Source of the DNA: Armatimonadota bacterium | GTDB lineage: Bacteria > Armatimonadota > Fimbriimonadia > Fimbriimonadales > Fimbriimonadaceae | Reading direction: 5' to 3' | Length of the DNA: 64,000 nt | NCBI GenBank assembly: GCA_017303935.1 | Contig: JAFLBD010000001.1 | Location: forward strand, 496,001 to 560,000 | Shown here: piece by piece, positions 1 through 7,941 of the stretch | Position numbering within the stretch: position 1 is the first letter of the stretch | Layout: each line of letters begins with the position of its first letter | The notes under the pieces: generated by a model | Database searches by the model: none | The model's input: only the letters and a program-made list of their open reading frames with translations | Told to the model about the DNA's origin: nothing | Position numbers and translations under genes: made by a program

Positions 1-117
1 AGTGGGATATCTGGTTGGAAAGTTTCGGTTGTGCCGATTCTGTTCGTTTTATCCTCAATTGGATTGCTTTGCCTGTCCATTTATGTCTGGATTCTATATG
101 AGAGGGAACGATCGTAA
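1..117 (+). CDS. C-terminal end of a membrane protein (5' end outside window)
   Basis: The first frame is open from the window edge to a TAA at 115-117. It encodes 38 residues made of one hydrophobic helix (about residues 8-30) and a charged tail ending ERERS. This is the last transmembrane segment and cytoplasmic end of a protein whose body lies upstream. The family cannot be told from this fragment. The next small membrane gene starts 52 bases downstream on the same strand. Confidence 0.5.
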   Translation, partial: SGISGWKVSVVPILFVLSSIGLLCLSIYVWILYERERS

Positions 118-169
118 CCAAATATGCGCCATTCGAAAGAAATGTCGCGTCAGGGAGAAGACACTAAGC

Positions 170-427
170 ATGCAGAAGCAACCGGATTTTGAAGCCATCG
201 AATTGCGCGATAAGTACGAATTGTCAGTCATCGTCGCCAAAGTCGGCATGTTTGCATATGTCATCCACTGGCTCGCCTTGAGTATCGGCGGGATTCCGAG
301 CGCATTGAACGTCGTTCTCTGGAATGTTCTTGTACTAAACTTTCTGTTTGCCCTGTTTCTGATCCCTCCACTAATCTTCCATTGGTTTAGGTGTTCCGGT
401 AAAGCGCGACTACCGTTTTGGGCGTGA
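170..427 (+). CDS. Small membrane protein, possibly cut short by a frameshift
   Basis: 85 residues from the ATG at 170, which follows a purine-rich AGGGAGAAG about ten bases upstream. The N-terminus is charged. Two hydrophobic stretches follow (roughly residues 20-37 and 45-66), and the reading ends in a short polar tail (RCSGKARLPFWA). A third hydrophobic helix with a charged tail continues in another frame to 519, so the annotated end may be an artefact of a one-base change. I do not recognise the family. It may be related in style to the three-helix protein at 3511-3903, but I see no alignable motif. Confidence 0.5.
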   Translation: MQKQPDFEAIELRDKYELSVIVAKVGMFAYVIHWLALSIGGIPSALNVVLWNVLVLNFLFALFLIPPLIFHWFRCSGKARLPFWA

Positions 428-519
428 TTGCGCCATCGTTAGCTTTGGTGATCGTCGCATTATTTTTGTTTCGGTCCGAGCTGATGTCAATGTCGAATAC
501 TTTTAACTTGATGGACTGA
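403..519 (+). pseudogene. Out-of-frame continuation: a third transmembrane segment
   Basis: The frame opened by the TAA at 400-402 has no good start codon. It reads a clean hydrophobic helix (TTVLGVIAPSLALVIVALFL) followed by a basic and polar tail ending at TGA 517-519. This looks like the missing C-terminus of the protein at 170-427, reached by a -1 shift near 400-425. From 520 to 763 I see no gene and no RNA structure worth naming. Confidence 0.3.
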
Positions 520-763
520 CCGGAGCTGCTTCTCGGGCATTAGTGATCGATCTCAACGTCATTGATCGTGTCTCGAAATTTTGCACTCCACTTAGCCTAT
601 GCAGCCGCAAACTCTGTTCAATTGGCATTTGATCCTTGAGCTCCTGCAAGGGGCAGGAAAACACGCCCCAAAACCCCCACAAAAATGACCGCAAAAATAA
701 CAGGGATGCGCGATATTCACGAAAAAGTCATGATAGAAACTGTTTTCGCGGTCAAATATTTCA

Positions 764-844
764 TATAATTGCCTTGGAGGTTTCCGCGTAGTTTTGCGGG
801 AGTGGGCCTCCGGTTTTCTCGGCCTCAGGGCCAGGGATGCATTT
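764..844 (+). promoter_or_regulatory. Promoter -10 and structured leader of the CHRD/PEP-CTERM gene
   Basis: A perfect TATAAT lies at 764-769, with only a weak -35. The roughly 70-nt leader after it can fold: GGAGG at 776-780 pairs with CCTCC at 807-811 and encloses CCGC 784-787 pairing with GCGG 796-799. An AGGGA ribosome binding site sits just before the start at 845. It is not a riboswitch class I recognise. Confidence 0.45.
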
Positions 845-1423
845 ATGAAATTGAAATCTATTCTACTTGTTGCAATGGCAGTGGCTTCGGTGCCCGCATT
901 CGCCCATTTCGAGACGTACTATGGCGTACTTTCTGGAGCAAACGAAGTACCAGCAAACTCCTCACCAGCAACCGGCTGGGCTCGAGTCACGCTCGACCTC
1001 GACCTGTTCACCATGCGCGTCGAAGCCCAATTCTCGGGTTTGACCGGTAACACCACAGCATCGCACATCCACGCCGGCAATGGTCCTGGCACTAATGGTG
1101 GCGTTGTCACTACTTTGCCGTCGTTCCCAGGATTCCCTCTCGGCGTCACCTCGGGAACCTACGACAACACGTTTGATATGGCTCTCGCCAGCAGCTACAA
1201 CCCGACCTACATCGCGAATAACGGCGGTACGGTCTCTACGGCGTTCAACGCGTTCCGATCGAAGTTGCTGCTCGGGCACGCATACTACAACATCCACACC
1301 ACAACCTATGGTGGCGGCGAACTCCGCGCAAATCTGCAGGCAGTTCCAGAGCCAGGAACCATGATCGCTGTCGGTGCTGGCCTTGCCGGTATCGCCGCTC
1401 GCAAGCGACGAAAGAAAGCCTGA
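845..1423 (+). CDS. Secreted CHRD-domain protein with PEP-CTERM sorting tail
   Basis: 192 residues. A signal peptide (MKLKSILLVAMAVASVPAFA) fixes the start at 845. A CHRD domain follows (about residues 24-160), with the family's SGANEVP near its start and the ASHIHAG histidine motif in the middle. The C-terminus has VPEPGT, a hydrophobic helix and a basic RKRRKKA tail, which is the PEP-CTERM signal recognised by exosortase. The protein is therefore expected to be exported, processed and attached at the cell surface or in extracellular polymer. CHRD proteins are mostly of unknown function (chordin-like domain). It is transcribed alone between its own promoter and a strong terminator. Confidence 0.85.
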   Translation: MKLKSILLVAMAVASVPAFAHFETYYGVLSGANEVPANSSPATGWARVTLDLDLFTMRVEAQFSGLTGNTTASHIHAGNGPGTNGGVVTTLPSFPGFPLGVTSGTYDNTFDMALASSYNPTYIANNGGTVSTAFNAFRSKLLLGHAYYNIHTTTYGGGELRANLQAVPEPGTMIAVGAGLAGIAARKRRKKA

Positions 1424-1443
1424 ATCCAGTCTGATTCAAAATC

Positions 1444-1485
1444 ATCTCCCCGCTGTTGATTTCAACAGCGGGGAGATCTTGTTTT
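1444..1485 (+). terminator. Rho-independent terminator of the CHRD gene
   Basis: A perfect 16-bp stem (1444-1459 with 1462-1477, rich in CCCC/GGGG) is followed by CTTGTTTT. It starts 20 bases after the stop codon. Confidence 0.9.
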
Positions 1486-1505
1486 CGCCCTGAATGGCTG
1501 CCGGG

Positions 1506-1511
1506 TAACCT
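1506..1511 (+). promoter_or_regulatory. Candidate -10 (TAACCT) of a leaderless gene
   Basis: TAACCT ends exactly six bases before the ATG at 1518, and no Shine-Dalgarno is present. Transcription would start at or next to the start codon. It matches the pattern seen at other gene heads in this window. Confidence 0.45.
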
Positions 1512-1517
1512 CGGTTC

Positions 1518-1994
1518 ATGACCGACTTTCTGACGACATACCGCCTCACACGCCAGCGCTTCGACGACCTCGTGCGAAGCTTTCCCGAGCAGCATTTCCA
1601 CCACCGAATTGTGGCGGAAACGCTTACGATGGCGGAAATGGCGATGCACGTTGCGGGTGTCGAGATCTACGTGATCACGTCGCTCTTGGTGCGCGAAACC
1701 AATGAATGGGAGAAGCGGATGATCGGCTGCGCGTTCAACGGCGTGGTGAACAACAACCCTTTCCCGTTCAGCGAATCCGAGATGACTCGGGAGTCAATGC
1801 TGAACGCGCTGGATGAAGCGCGCAAACTCACTGAATCGGTGATGAGTTCGGGCGATGACTCGATCCGCCGCCGAGAAATTAAGAGCGTTCTTGGGCCGAT
1901 GATCGATGGTGATGGCGCAATGGCCAGGCTCTGCGCGCACCCGTTCTATCACCAAGGGCAGGGGTATCTGATCTTGCAACTTGTCGCGGGCTAA
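1518..1994 (+). CDS. DinB-like four-helix protein
   Basis: 158 residues. The helical pattern and the spaced histidines (MAMHVAG near residue 44, and CAHPFYHQGQG near residue 140) fit the DinB/YfiT superfamily of putative metal-binding four-helix bundles. In that family three histidines usually coordinate a divalent metal. The family includes thiol S-transferases (mycothiol- or bacillithiol-dependent) and many proteins with no known substrate. There is no signal peptide, so it should be cytoplasmic. It is monocistronic. A second member of the superfamily is encoded at 20646-21113. Confidence 0.6.
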   Translation: MTDFLTTYRLTRQRFDDLVRSFPEQHFHHRIVAETLTMAEMAMHVAGVEIYVITSLLVRETNEWEKRMIGCAFNGVVNNNPFPFSESEMTRESMLNALDEARKLTESVMSSGDDSIRRREIKSVLGPMIDGDGAMARLCAHPFYHQGQGYLILQLVAG

Positions 1995-2131
1995 CAATCC
2001 CAGAGTCAATTACGTTTTTCCTTCTACCGATTACTCATGAGACAAGCCGTTTCATCTAAGTCAGCGGCCCATGGCTGAGATCAATTGCTTAGAAATGCGC
2101 GATGTGCGATCCGAATGATGATTGAGCCGAC

Positions 2132-3346
2132 TCAGACCCTAGAGAAAGTAAACACCCTGGGTTCGTCTCGATCGAATCTTTGTACTTCTAAATGAAGTGA
2201 TTGCTTATCGTCTGTCCATGCCTTGATTGGTACATTCGATATTGGAATGATTAGATCGTTCAGTGGTTCAGGGGTTTTTCCAGGAGCTTGGTGGAGGCAC
2301 CTCCGAAACGCTTCGGTGACCACCTCCAGCTCTTTTGAAAAATAGCTGATTTTGAACTCTGTATCGTCTTCTAGAGGAAGCTCAAGCACTTTCGCTACAA
2401 TCGGATAGGCCAGCAACGAACTCATAATTTTGAAATTCGCATTCGAAATGGCAATGCGTTGTTGTTCGAGAGGAAGCCGAGTCGACCGAACTTTCTCAAC
2501 GACTCCTGCGACTATATCGGCCTTAACATTTCCTTGACTCATGCGCAATTCAGCAACTGCCAATCCGGCTGGAGGAATTTCTGCTTCGCTTTCCGACATA
2601 CCGAACCTTTCATAACCCTTCGGCAATTTTGAAATCTCTATAGATTGGAACATCTCTACAATCTGAAATTGGTAAATAGATTTCCAATTTGGTACTGCAG
2701 TATCCTTCATAGTCTTGATAAGAAACCACTCGTACCTAGGGTCGTTGGTTTGATACGCAGATGCCATGATTTGGTTTACGAGAATGGATGTCATGCTGCT
2801 GTGAACCACGCCGGCGATAACTCCTGGAATATGTTTTAGTTGGAGGATAAGTCGGTCCGCCACTCGAAATCGCGCTAACGCCTGCATGTGGTCGCCATCT
2901 GCGCTTGAAACAAATGCCAGCTTGGACATTACATTCACCCAATTCCGATAAACGGACAATTCTGGGAAAATGACTCCCGCGCCGTCTTCCCAATTGCGTT
3001 CCAGTAGCAAAAAATCGTATTCTGCCAATCGCTCTATTTTTGTTAACTCAGGAGCGTTTGCCTTTTCAAACTCGCGCCACTTTTGAAGGTCGATTTGGCC
3101 TTCAGGTACGGGAGTCAAGAACCGATAGGAATTTCGTCCACGACCCAGAATCTCCTGGTAGAGGGTGGCTCCGTTTTCGTCTTCAGAAACTTGCGGTAAC
3201 GACTGCTTAAATTCGGCCAATGTCGTCGGCAGCCCAATTTGCTTTGCAACGGCAAGATTCTTTTCCAGGTTTGGCTCAGGAATTTCTTCACCCTGGCTCA
3301 CTCCAAGGCATATTGCCAACACCAACGCCAACGATAAGGAATGCAC
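2132..3346 (-). CDS. Secreted protein of unknown function, 404 aa
   Basis: The start is GTG at 3346, because an in-frame TGA lies immediately upstream. It gives a signal peptide (MHSLSLALVLAICLGVSQG) followed by a 385-residue mature domain. The mature part is mostly helical by composition, with no recognisable catalytic motif, no lipobox and no C-terminal sorting tail. I do not recognise the family. The gene stands alone and its base composition is a little AT-richer than the housekeeping genes. It is probably a periplasmic or extracellular lineage-specific protein. Confidence 0.65.
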   Translation of the reverse strand: MHSLSLALVLAICLGVSQGEEIPEPNLEKNLAVAKQIGLPTTLAEFKQSLPQVSEDENGATLYQEILGRGRNSYRFLTPVPEGQIDLQKWREFEKANAPELTKIERLAEYDFLLLERNWEDGAGVIFPELSVYRNWVNVMSKLAFVSSADGDHMQALARFRVADRLILQLKHIPGVIAGVVHSSMTSILVNQIMASAYQTNDPRYEWFLIKTMKDTAVPNWKSIYQFQIVEMFQSIEISKLPKGYERFGMSESEAEIPPAGLAVAELRMSQGNVKADIVAGVVEKVRSTRLPLEQQRIAISNANFKIMSSLLAYPIVAKVLELPLEDDTEFKISYFSKELEVVTEAFRRCLHQAPGKTPEPLNDLIIPISNVPIKAWTDDKQSLHLEVQRFDRDEPRVFTFSRV

Positions 3347-3498
3347 TCAGTCATAATACTTCTAATTGCTGAGGTACAAGCGTGTTATTCTTTTGCCAGC
3401 CTCGAAGTCGAACCTGATCGGCTAATTATTATCGCCAACTGGAGAGTCAAAGTGATCTCCATAGATTAGATACTTCTAGGATAACAAGAACTTCAGCA

Positions 3499-3504
3499 TA
3501 GAAT
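3499..3504 (+). promoter_or_regulatory. Candidate -10 (TAGAAT) of a leaderless gene
   Basis: TAGAAT is followed by exactly six bases and then the ATG at 3511. No ribosome binding site is visible. Confidence 0.5.
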
Positions 3505-3510
3505 ATTCAA

Positions 3511-3903
3511 ATGAGTGTGAAACAGGCCGACTCTGCAGACCTCGATGGAAGCATCGCACAAAGGCGCCTCAAGATGAGCGTTTGGCTCGCCATTTTCGGA
3601 ACCGTCGCAAACTCAATATTCGTGAACTTGTATGTTTGGTCTGCTGTCTGGCGAAGAGAATTATCCACTGAAATAGTGGGGAATCATGGCCCGTGGGCCT
3701 ATACAATCCATGATTCCAGAATGAGCGGCCTGTTCAACCTCAATCTTGTTTGGAGCGTCGCTTGTTTTGTGACGATGACCATTCTGAAGGCACGTTGCAG
3801 GCCCAAAACGGGCGTCGGGTACTTAGTTATCTTTTTCGTTCCAGTGATTCAATTTGTGCTGTGGCTCGTTGGTTATCTTCTGGTCGGGTGGGCCTTCGAT
3901 TAG
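3511..3903 (+). CDS. Three-helix membrane protein, unknown function
   Basis: 130 residues. A polar N-terminus of about 20 residues precedes three hydrophobic helices (roughly 24-46, 73-92 and 100-127), with a charged loop between helices one and two. There are no conserved catalytic residues. It is probably a small inner-membrane protein of the DUF type. It stands alone, behind a TAGAAT hexamer placed for leaderless transcription. Confidence 0.6.
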   Translation: MSVKQADSADLDGSIAQRRLKMSVWLAIFGTVANSIFVNLYVWSAVWRRELSTEIVGNHGPWAYTIHDSRMSGLFNLNLVWSVACFVTMTILKARCRPKTGVGYLVIFFVPVIQFVLWLVGYLLVGWAFD

Positions 3904-4005
3904 CTTCAATATTTGTCAATTAGGTCACTCATCTTGCCAGCTTATCGATCCCAATCAGCAACAAAGAAAAATACTTCACTGCGCAAGTTTAGCAAATGTT
4001 CGAAA

Positions 4006-4044
4006 GATGCACCAGGTAGACAAATAGTCTATTCCTGGTGCATC
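4006..4044 (-). terminator. Terminator hairpin downstream of the second PEP-CTERM gene
   Basis: An 11-bp perfect arm (4006-4016 with 4034-4044) is extended by an inner 5-bp stem TAGAC/GTCTA. On the minus strand it is followed by TTTCG. It begins 26 bases beyond the stop of the gene ending at 4070. Confidence 0.7.
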
Positions 4045-4069
4045 CAATCTCACGCTATGTAGGGGCTGA

Positions 4070-5014
4070 TCAAGCCCGCTTTCGTCGCTTGAATAGAAAT
4101 GCGCCAATTCCAGCCGAGAGGGCGAGGATTGTGCCGGGTTCCGGAGCGACCACCGAGGCCATCGAAACCGGATTTACTAACACATTGCTGCCGAACGAGT
4201 TCAACTCAGCACCGGACATCGAAACTCTAGTGATCAATCCTCGGCTGGTGTTTGTGATGTCCTTACCGGTGTAATAACCTCCAACGTGTCCGCCAGCCGC
4301 GCCAGTGGCACTAGCCAGTGAATTTAGCGTAAACGATGCGAGGAAACTTGTACCGGTGCTACCAATATAAGAACCCCGCCCAATCCCAATAAAGGTGCTA
4401 GTAGTTAAAAACGAGTTGCTCGCAGAAACGGAAATCTGTGCCGGAGCACTTCCGGCGGTGTAAGTGACGGTATTCCCGTTGGCATTAAAAGTACTGTTAT
4501 ATTTGTAAGCGTAACTCGTCCCGGCGCGGACTTGGTGCGTTAGGAACACTCCAAACTCATTCTTTGCGATTCGGTCAATCGAGGTTGCGCCAGGATCAGT
4601 GTAAAGAGTCGATGGCGATAGGAAACCGCTGTAGATCGTCGAACTGTTAGCCGAGCTAATCACGTTTGTTCCGTTTACGAAATAGATATTGGAATTGACC
4701 ATATCGAGTGCAAAGCTTGTTGCACTGACAGTCGCATCGGCGATAAGTTGACCTGAGTTGTAGTCATAAACGAACATTCGGCCGTTGGTGAGAACCCAAG
4801 CTTCGTTGGTGCCCTTCTTGATCTGGATCTCTCGAATGTCGGTATTGAACGCTCCGAACGAACCGAGGTAGACACCAGAGTCTCCGTCGAATCGGTGGAT
4901 TTTTCGAGTGGCGGTTGTAGACGATCCGTTGTCTGCCGCCATAACGAGCTCAAAACTTGCGAATGCGTTGCCACCAACTAGTGCAACTGACGCCAACAAA
5001 ATCAGCTTGGACAT
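4070..5014 (-). CDS. Secreted PEP-CTERM protein with repeat/propeller-like body
   Basis: 314 residues from the ATG at 5014. A signal peptide (MSKLILLASVALVGGNAFAS) comes first. The body is about 265 residues of beta-rich Ser/Thr/Asn-rich sequence containing short repeats of the kind FDGDSGVYLGSFG, as seen in extracellular beta-propeller proteins. The C-terminus is APEPGT, a hydrophobic helix and FKRRKRA, a PEP-CTERM exosortase signal. It is the second such protein in the window, and no exosortase gene is present here. The function is probably surface or matrix related, by analogy only. Confidence 0.75.
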   Translation of the reverse strand: MSKLILLASVALVGGNAFASFELVMAADNGSSTTATRKIHRFDGDSGVYLGSFGAFNTDIREIQIKKGTNEAWVLTNGRMFVYDYNSGQLIADATVSATSFALDMVNSNIYFVNGTNVISSANSSTIYSGFLSPSTLYTDPGATSIDRIAKNEFGVFLTHQVRAGTSYAYKYNSTFNANGNTVTYTAGSAPAQISVSASNSFLTTSTFIGIGRGSYIGSTGTSFLASFTLNSLASATGAAGGHVGGYYTGKDITNTSRGLITRVSMSGAELNSFGSNVLVNPVSMASVVAPEPGTILALSAGIGAFLFKRRKRA

Positions 5015-5020
5015 TCCAAG

Positions 5021-5026
5021 ATTATA
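5021..5026 (-). promoter_or_regulatory. -10 box (TATAAT) of a leaderless PEP-CTERM gene
   Basis: A perfect TATAAT on the minus strand is separated from the ATG at 5014 by exactly six bases. This leaves no room for a 5' UTR or a Shine-Dalgarno sequence. Confidence 0.6.
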
Positions 5027-5053
5027 TGCCAAAGAAGGCGAAAGTGGGAATGT

Positions 5054-5653
5054 TTATTTACGAGTTTCGAGGCAACCTTCATCGCTGAGTGCTCGTTCGA
5101 TTCGATAGTCCGGATAGAGCCAAATCACGCCCACGATACAATACAGCACGATCGAAATCACCGGCTGGAATTGCGAAATTCCGATGGCCATGGTGTACAG
5201 CAAGAGCGAGATTCGCCCCTTAACGTCCTCGCCAATCGCTCTAGCCAGAGCTGAATCACTTTCGTGATGCAAGAGCAGCGTGCGCACCAAAATACTGTAC
5301 GAGATCGCGGCCATCAGCAGGATGAATCCGTACAGGGCAACCGGGCCTTGCTGAATGCCAGTACTGCCCATCCATTGTGTGGCCCATGGCACCAGTGAGA
5401 GCCAAAAGAGCAAGTGCAGATTTGCCCAGAGAGTCCAGCCCCTGACCACCGTTACGGCTTGCAACAGGTGGTGGTGGTTGTTCCAATAAATCCCGACAAA
5501 CACAAAGCTGAGCAAATACGACCAGAACACCCGGCCCACATTCGCGAGGTCTGTCAGTTGCGAGCCAGCCGGTGCACGAAGCTCGAGCACCATGATCGTA
5601 ATGATGATGGCCATCACGCCATCGCTAAATGCTTCGAGTCTGCCTTTGGTCAT
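5054..5653 (-). CDS. TMEM175-family (DUF1211) potassium channel-like membrane protein
   Basis: 199 residues. The N-terminus MTKGRLEAFSDGVMAIIIT carries the hallmark RxxxFSDG motif of bacterial TMEM175 in its first helix, which sets the start at 5653. Six hydrophobic helices follow, and the length matches the family's usual 190-210. Bacterial TMEM175 proteins form tetrameric potassium-permeable channels, and the isoleucine/leucine-lined first helix is the gate. The gene is divergent from the ceramidase-like gene at 5715, with 61 bp between their starts. Confidence 0.8.
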   Translation of the reverse strand: MTKGRLEAFSDGVMAIIITIMVLELRAPAGSQLTDLANVGRVFWSYLLSFVFVGIYWNNHHHLLQAVTVVRGWTLWANLHLLFWLSLVPWATQWMGSTGIQQGPVALYGFILLMAAISYSILVRTLLLHHESDSALARAIGEDVKGRISLLLYTMAIGISQFQPVISIVLYCIVGVIWLYPDYRIERALSDEGCLETRK

Positions 5654-5714
5654 TGCCCGCGAATAGGGACGAAATCTCGAAGCAACGCGCACCTTAATCT
5701 GAGAAAATAGAACC

Positions 5715-6857
5715 ATGATTTTGGCGAGCATGATTTTGGCCAGCCCCACGCCGATCGCTAAGGTGAGCCTTGTTCCGCCCGAGCCTCTGACACTAGGCGG
5801 CTACACGGCTCGTGGCGGCGCCAAATTCGTGCCTGGCGGAGACGAGATATCGGTGCGCGCCTTCAAGCAAGAACGAAGCGTGATCGTCGTCGCCGAGATG
5901 CTCACCATCCCAGAGAGCTTGCTGGACGCGGTACAGGCCAGAGTCGGCCCAAACCTTCGAGTGGTGCTGATCGCGACCCACACTCATTGCGCTCCAGATA
6001 GCCAAAGACTCAATTCCAGGATGACCTTCCCGGTACCAGGGATCGCGACGTTCAATCGGCGCTGGCTCGATTGGACCGCCGATAAAATCGCAACGGCAGT
6101 CAACCAAGCTCCCCCCATGGAGGGGCGATGGCAAATGCAGCAAGCGCGCGTCGGACTTTCTCGACCGCGAAGACAGGGAGGAGTGCCAACGCAAATTGCG
6201 ACCAGATTCTTGCTAAACGGTCAGCCAATCTTGGACATTTTTGCGGCCCATCCCACCCTCTTCGACGAACAGGAACTAAAGTTGCGGGGCGACTGGCCTG
6301 GAGAGTTGATGAACCGCACGAGCGGAATGGCCGTCACAGGCGCGATTGGCGATCTCTCGCCGGTGCCGATATTTCCGAAGCTAGACGGCAAAACGAATTC
6401 GATTACCTTCGCCCGAGAACTCGACACCGCACTATTGAAATCTCGCCGATCCGAGCTTGGAAATCAGCCATTCAAAATCTGGACTCAGACCATCGAACTG
6501 CCGAAAGTCACGCCGCACCCAACTTTTGCGAAGGAGTACAAAGTCACCGATCAGTTGGCCGAATCGGTAGTAGGCAAATTTGCCCCGCCAATTGCTCAGC
6601 TCACGTTCATTAAGATTGGAGAATGGACATTGGTGGGAGTTCCGGGAGAGCCCACCAGCGAAGTCGCTCGAATGATTCGGGGACTACGACCAAAGACCGA
6701 GGTGATCAGCCATGTGAATGGATGGTGCGGGTATATCCTGAGCGCGCCAGATTACGGCCGAGGAGGATACGAAGCAACGCTTGCGTTCAACGGTCCTACG
6801 ATGGCGCAGGCAATAGTAAATGCCGCCCGCAAGGGACTGAAGAACTCACCGAATTGA
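5715..6857 (+). CDS. Neutral/alkaline ceramidase-like protein
   Basis: 380 residues. Motifs resemble the N-terminal domain of neutral ceramidases: a zinc-type histidine cluster ATHTHCAPDS near residue 78, GDWPG near residue 191, and GDLSPVP near residue 209. In that family zinc activates hydrolysis of the ceramide amide bond. The protein lacks the C-terminal immunoglobulin-like domain of full ceramidases (about 650 aa). Many short bacterial relatives have unknown amide or ester substrates. The first ~15 residues are only weakly signal-like, and an alternative ATG lies at 5730. It overlaps convergently with the next gene by 12 bases. Confidence 0.6.
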   Translation: MILASMILASPTPIAKVSLVPPEPLTLGGYTARGGAKFVPGGDEISVRAFKQERSVIVVAEMLTIPESLLDAVQARVGPNLRVVLIATHTHCAPDSQRLNSRMTFPVPGIATFNRRWLDWTADKIATAVNQAPPMEGRWQMQQARVGLSRPRRQGGVPTQIATRFLLNGQPILDIFAAHPTLFDEQELKLRGDWPGELMNRTSGMAVTGAIGDLSPVPIFPKLDGKTNSITFARELDTALLKSRRSELGNQPFKIWTQTIELPKVTPHPTFAKEYKVTDQLAESVVGKFAPPIAQLTFIKIGEWTLVGVPGEPTSEVARMIRGLRPKTEVISHVNGWCGYILSAPDYGRGGYEATLAFNGPTMAQAIVNAARKGLKNSPN

Positions 6858-7367
6858 GGCGAGGTAGGGGTCGTTCGGGAACGCGCTGCTGAGGCCAGCA
6901 ATGACTTCGGCGCGGTTGGCGATGAAGTCTTTTGCAAAAAATGGACGCACGTCTCCACGATCGAAGAAGTACGCCGTATTGGTCTTCAAGTTGATGAGAA
7001 TATCGACTGAGTGCTGATTGCCGACGAACCGGACCGCGTATTGGGCCGATCGTTCCTTGGGAGCCTTGTAAGGTGCGTCGTGCCGGCACATCAGTTTGTC
7101 GCGGGTCGGTACGAACGCGTCACCCCATCCGGTCTGAGCCATTTCCCACTTCTTCACTTCCGTTTCGAATGGCATTCGCTCAACGCTGGCTTTTGAACCA
7201 ACTTTGACCAATCGGCAAAGCTCGATCCTCTTTGGAGCGGAGAGCACGGCTTTTCGCTCTGATTCAAATGAATCATCAATCGGAGAAAGAGGCTTCAGAT
7301 ACGGGTATGCCATCATGCCAACAAGGCTTATTGTTACTGACCAAATTGATCGAATAATGATGACCAT
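6846..7367 (-). CDS. Membrane-anchored protein of unknown function
   Basis: 173 residues from the ATG at 7367, which has GTGGAG upstream as a ribosome binding site. One N-terminal helix (MVIIIRSIWSVTISLVGMMA) is followed by a soluble domain of about 145 residues rich in Lys, Arg and Phe, with no motif I recognise. The same frame upstream encodes another hydrophobic helix (to about 7466, non-ATG starts), so the true protein may have two helices and begin earlier. The soluble domain probably faces the periplasm. Confidence 0.5.
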   Translation of the reverse strand: MVIIIRSIWSVTISLVGMMAYPYLKPLSPIDDSFESERKAVLSAPKRIELCRLVKVGSKASVERMPFETEVKKWEMAQTGWGDAFVPTRDKLMCRHDAPYKAPKERSAQYAVRFVGNQHSVDILINLKTNTAYFFDRGDVRPFFAKDFIANRAEVIAGLSSAFPNDPYLASIR

Positions 7368-7477
7368 CAGCGCTCCACAGAATCTATGCCACAGCCCAAT
7401 CACCACAGAGGCCGTTACAATTGCCAGGTTAAGAAACAAAGGAGAAGGCAACTGAATTGTTACCAAAAGTTTTGCAG

Positions 7478-7909
7478 ATGATGAAGTTTGAAACGCCAAA
7501 TTATCGATCAAGTCGCTGGCATCAGCTGGTCGAACTACGCCGCGAAGTGCTGCGCAAACCACTCGGCCTCGACTTTTCTGTGGAAGATTTAGAGTCTGAA
7601 TCCGACTGTCTTTTCATGTGCGCGGTTCATCAAGATCAAGTGGTCGGGACACTGCAATACCGAATTTTGGATTCAGAGACCGTTAAGATGTGTCAGGTCG
7701 CGGTTCATCCAGACTTGCAGGGGTCGGGTGTTGGAGCAGCCCTTGTGAAGAAGTCCGAGGTGTGGATGCGGAGCTTGGGCTACTCGCAGATCGTTCTTCA
7801 CGCCCGCGAATCCGCCGTGGCGTTTTATCTCAAACTTGGCTACTCACTCGTTGGCGAGCCATTTGTCGAAGTCGGTATCCCACATCGCAAAATGTCCCGA
7901 ACCCTTTGA
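7478..7909 (+). CDS. GNAT-family N-acetyltransferase
   Basis: 143 residues. The acetyl-CoA-binding motif A is clear (VAVHPDLQGSGVGAALV, near residues 73-89), followed by the typical HARESAVAFYLKLGY segment and a final HRKM strand. Length and order match small stand-alone GNAT enzymes, which transfer acetyl from acetyl-CoA to an amine. The substrate cannot be predicted. The start is ATG 7478 (ATG ATG); an upstream TTG at 7457 is also possible. Confidence 0.8.
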   Translation: MMKFETPNYRSSRWHQLVELRREVLRKPLGLDFSVEDLESESDCLFMCAVHQDQVVGTLQYRILDSETVKMCQVAVHPDLQGSGVGAALVKKSEVWMRSLGYSQIVLHARESAVAFYLKLGYSLVGEPFVEVGIPHRKMSRTL

Positions 7910-7927
7910 ATCTGGACTGAATTGGAC

Positions 7928-7933
7928 GATAAT
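7928..7933 (+). promoter_or_regulatory. Candidate -10 (GATAAT) close to a start codon
   Basis: GATAAT is followed by eight bases and then the ATG at 7942. No Shine-Dalgarno is evident. Confidence 0.35.
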
Positions 7934-7941
7934 TAGAGAAT

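Noticed and set aside
764-844. Leader of the CHRD gene considered as a c-di-GMP or other known riboswitch
   Set aside because: It folds, but it lacks the conserved core sequences of the riboswitch classes I know, so it is listed only as a structured leader.
1444-1485. Large hairpin considered as a mobile-element end or CRISPR repeat
   Set aside because: It is single copy, follows a stop codon and has a T-rich tail, so it is a terminator.
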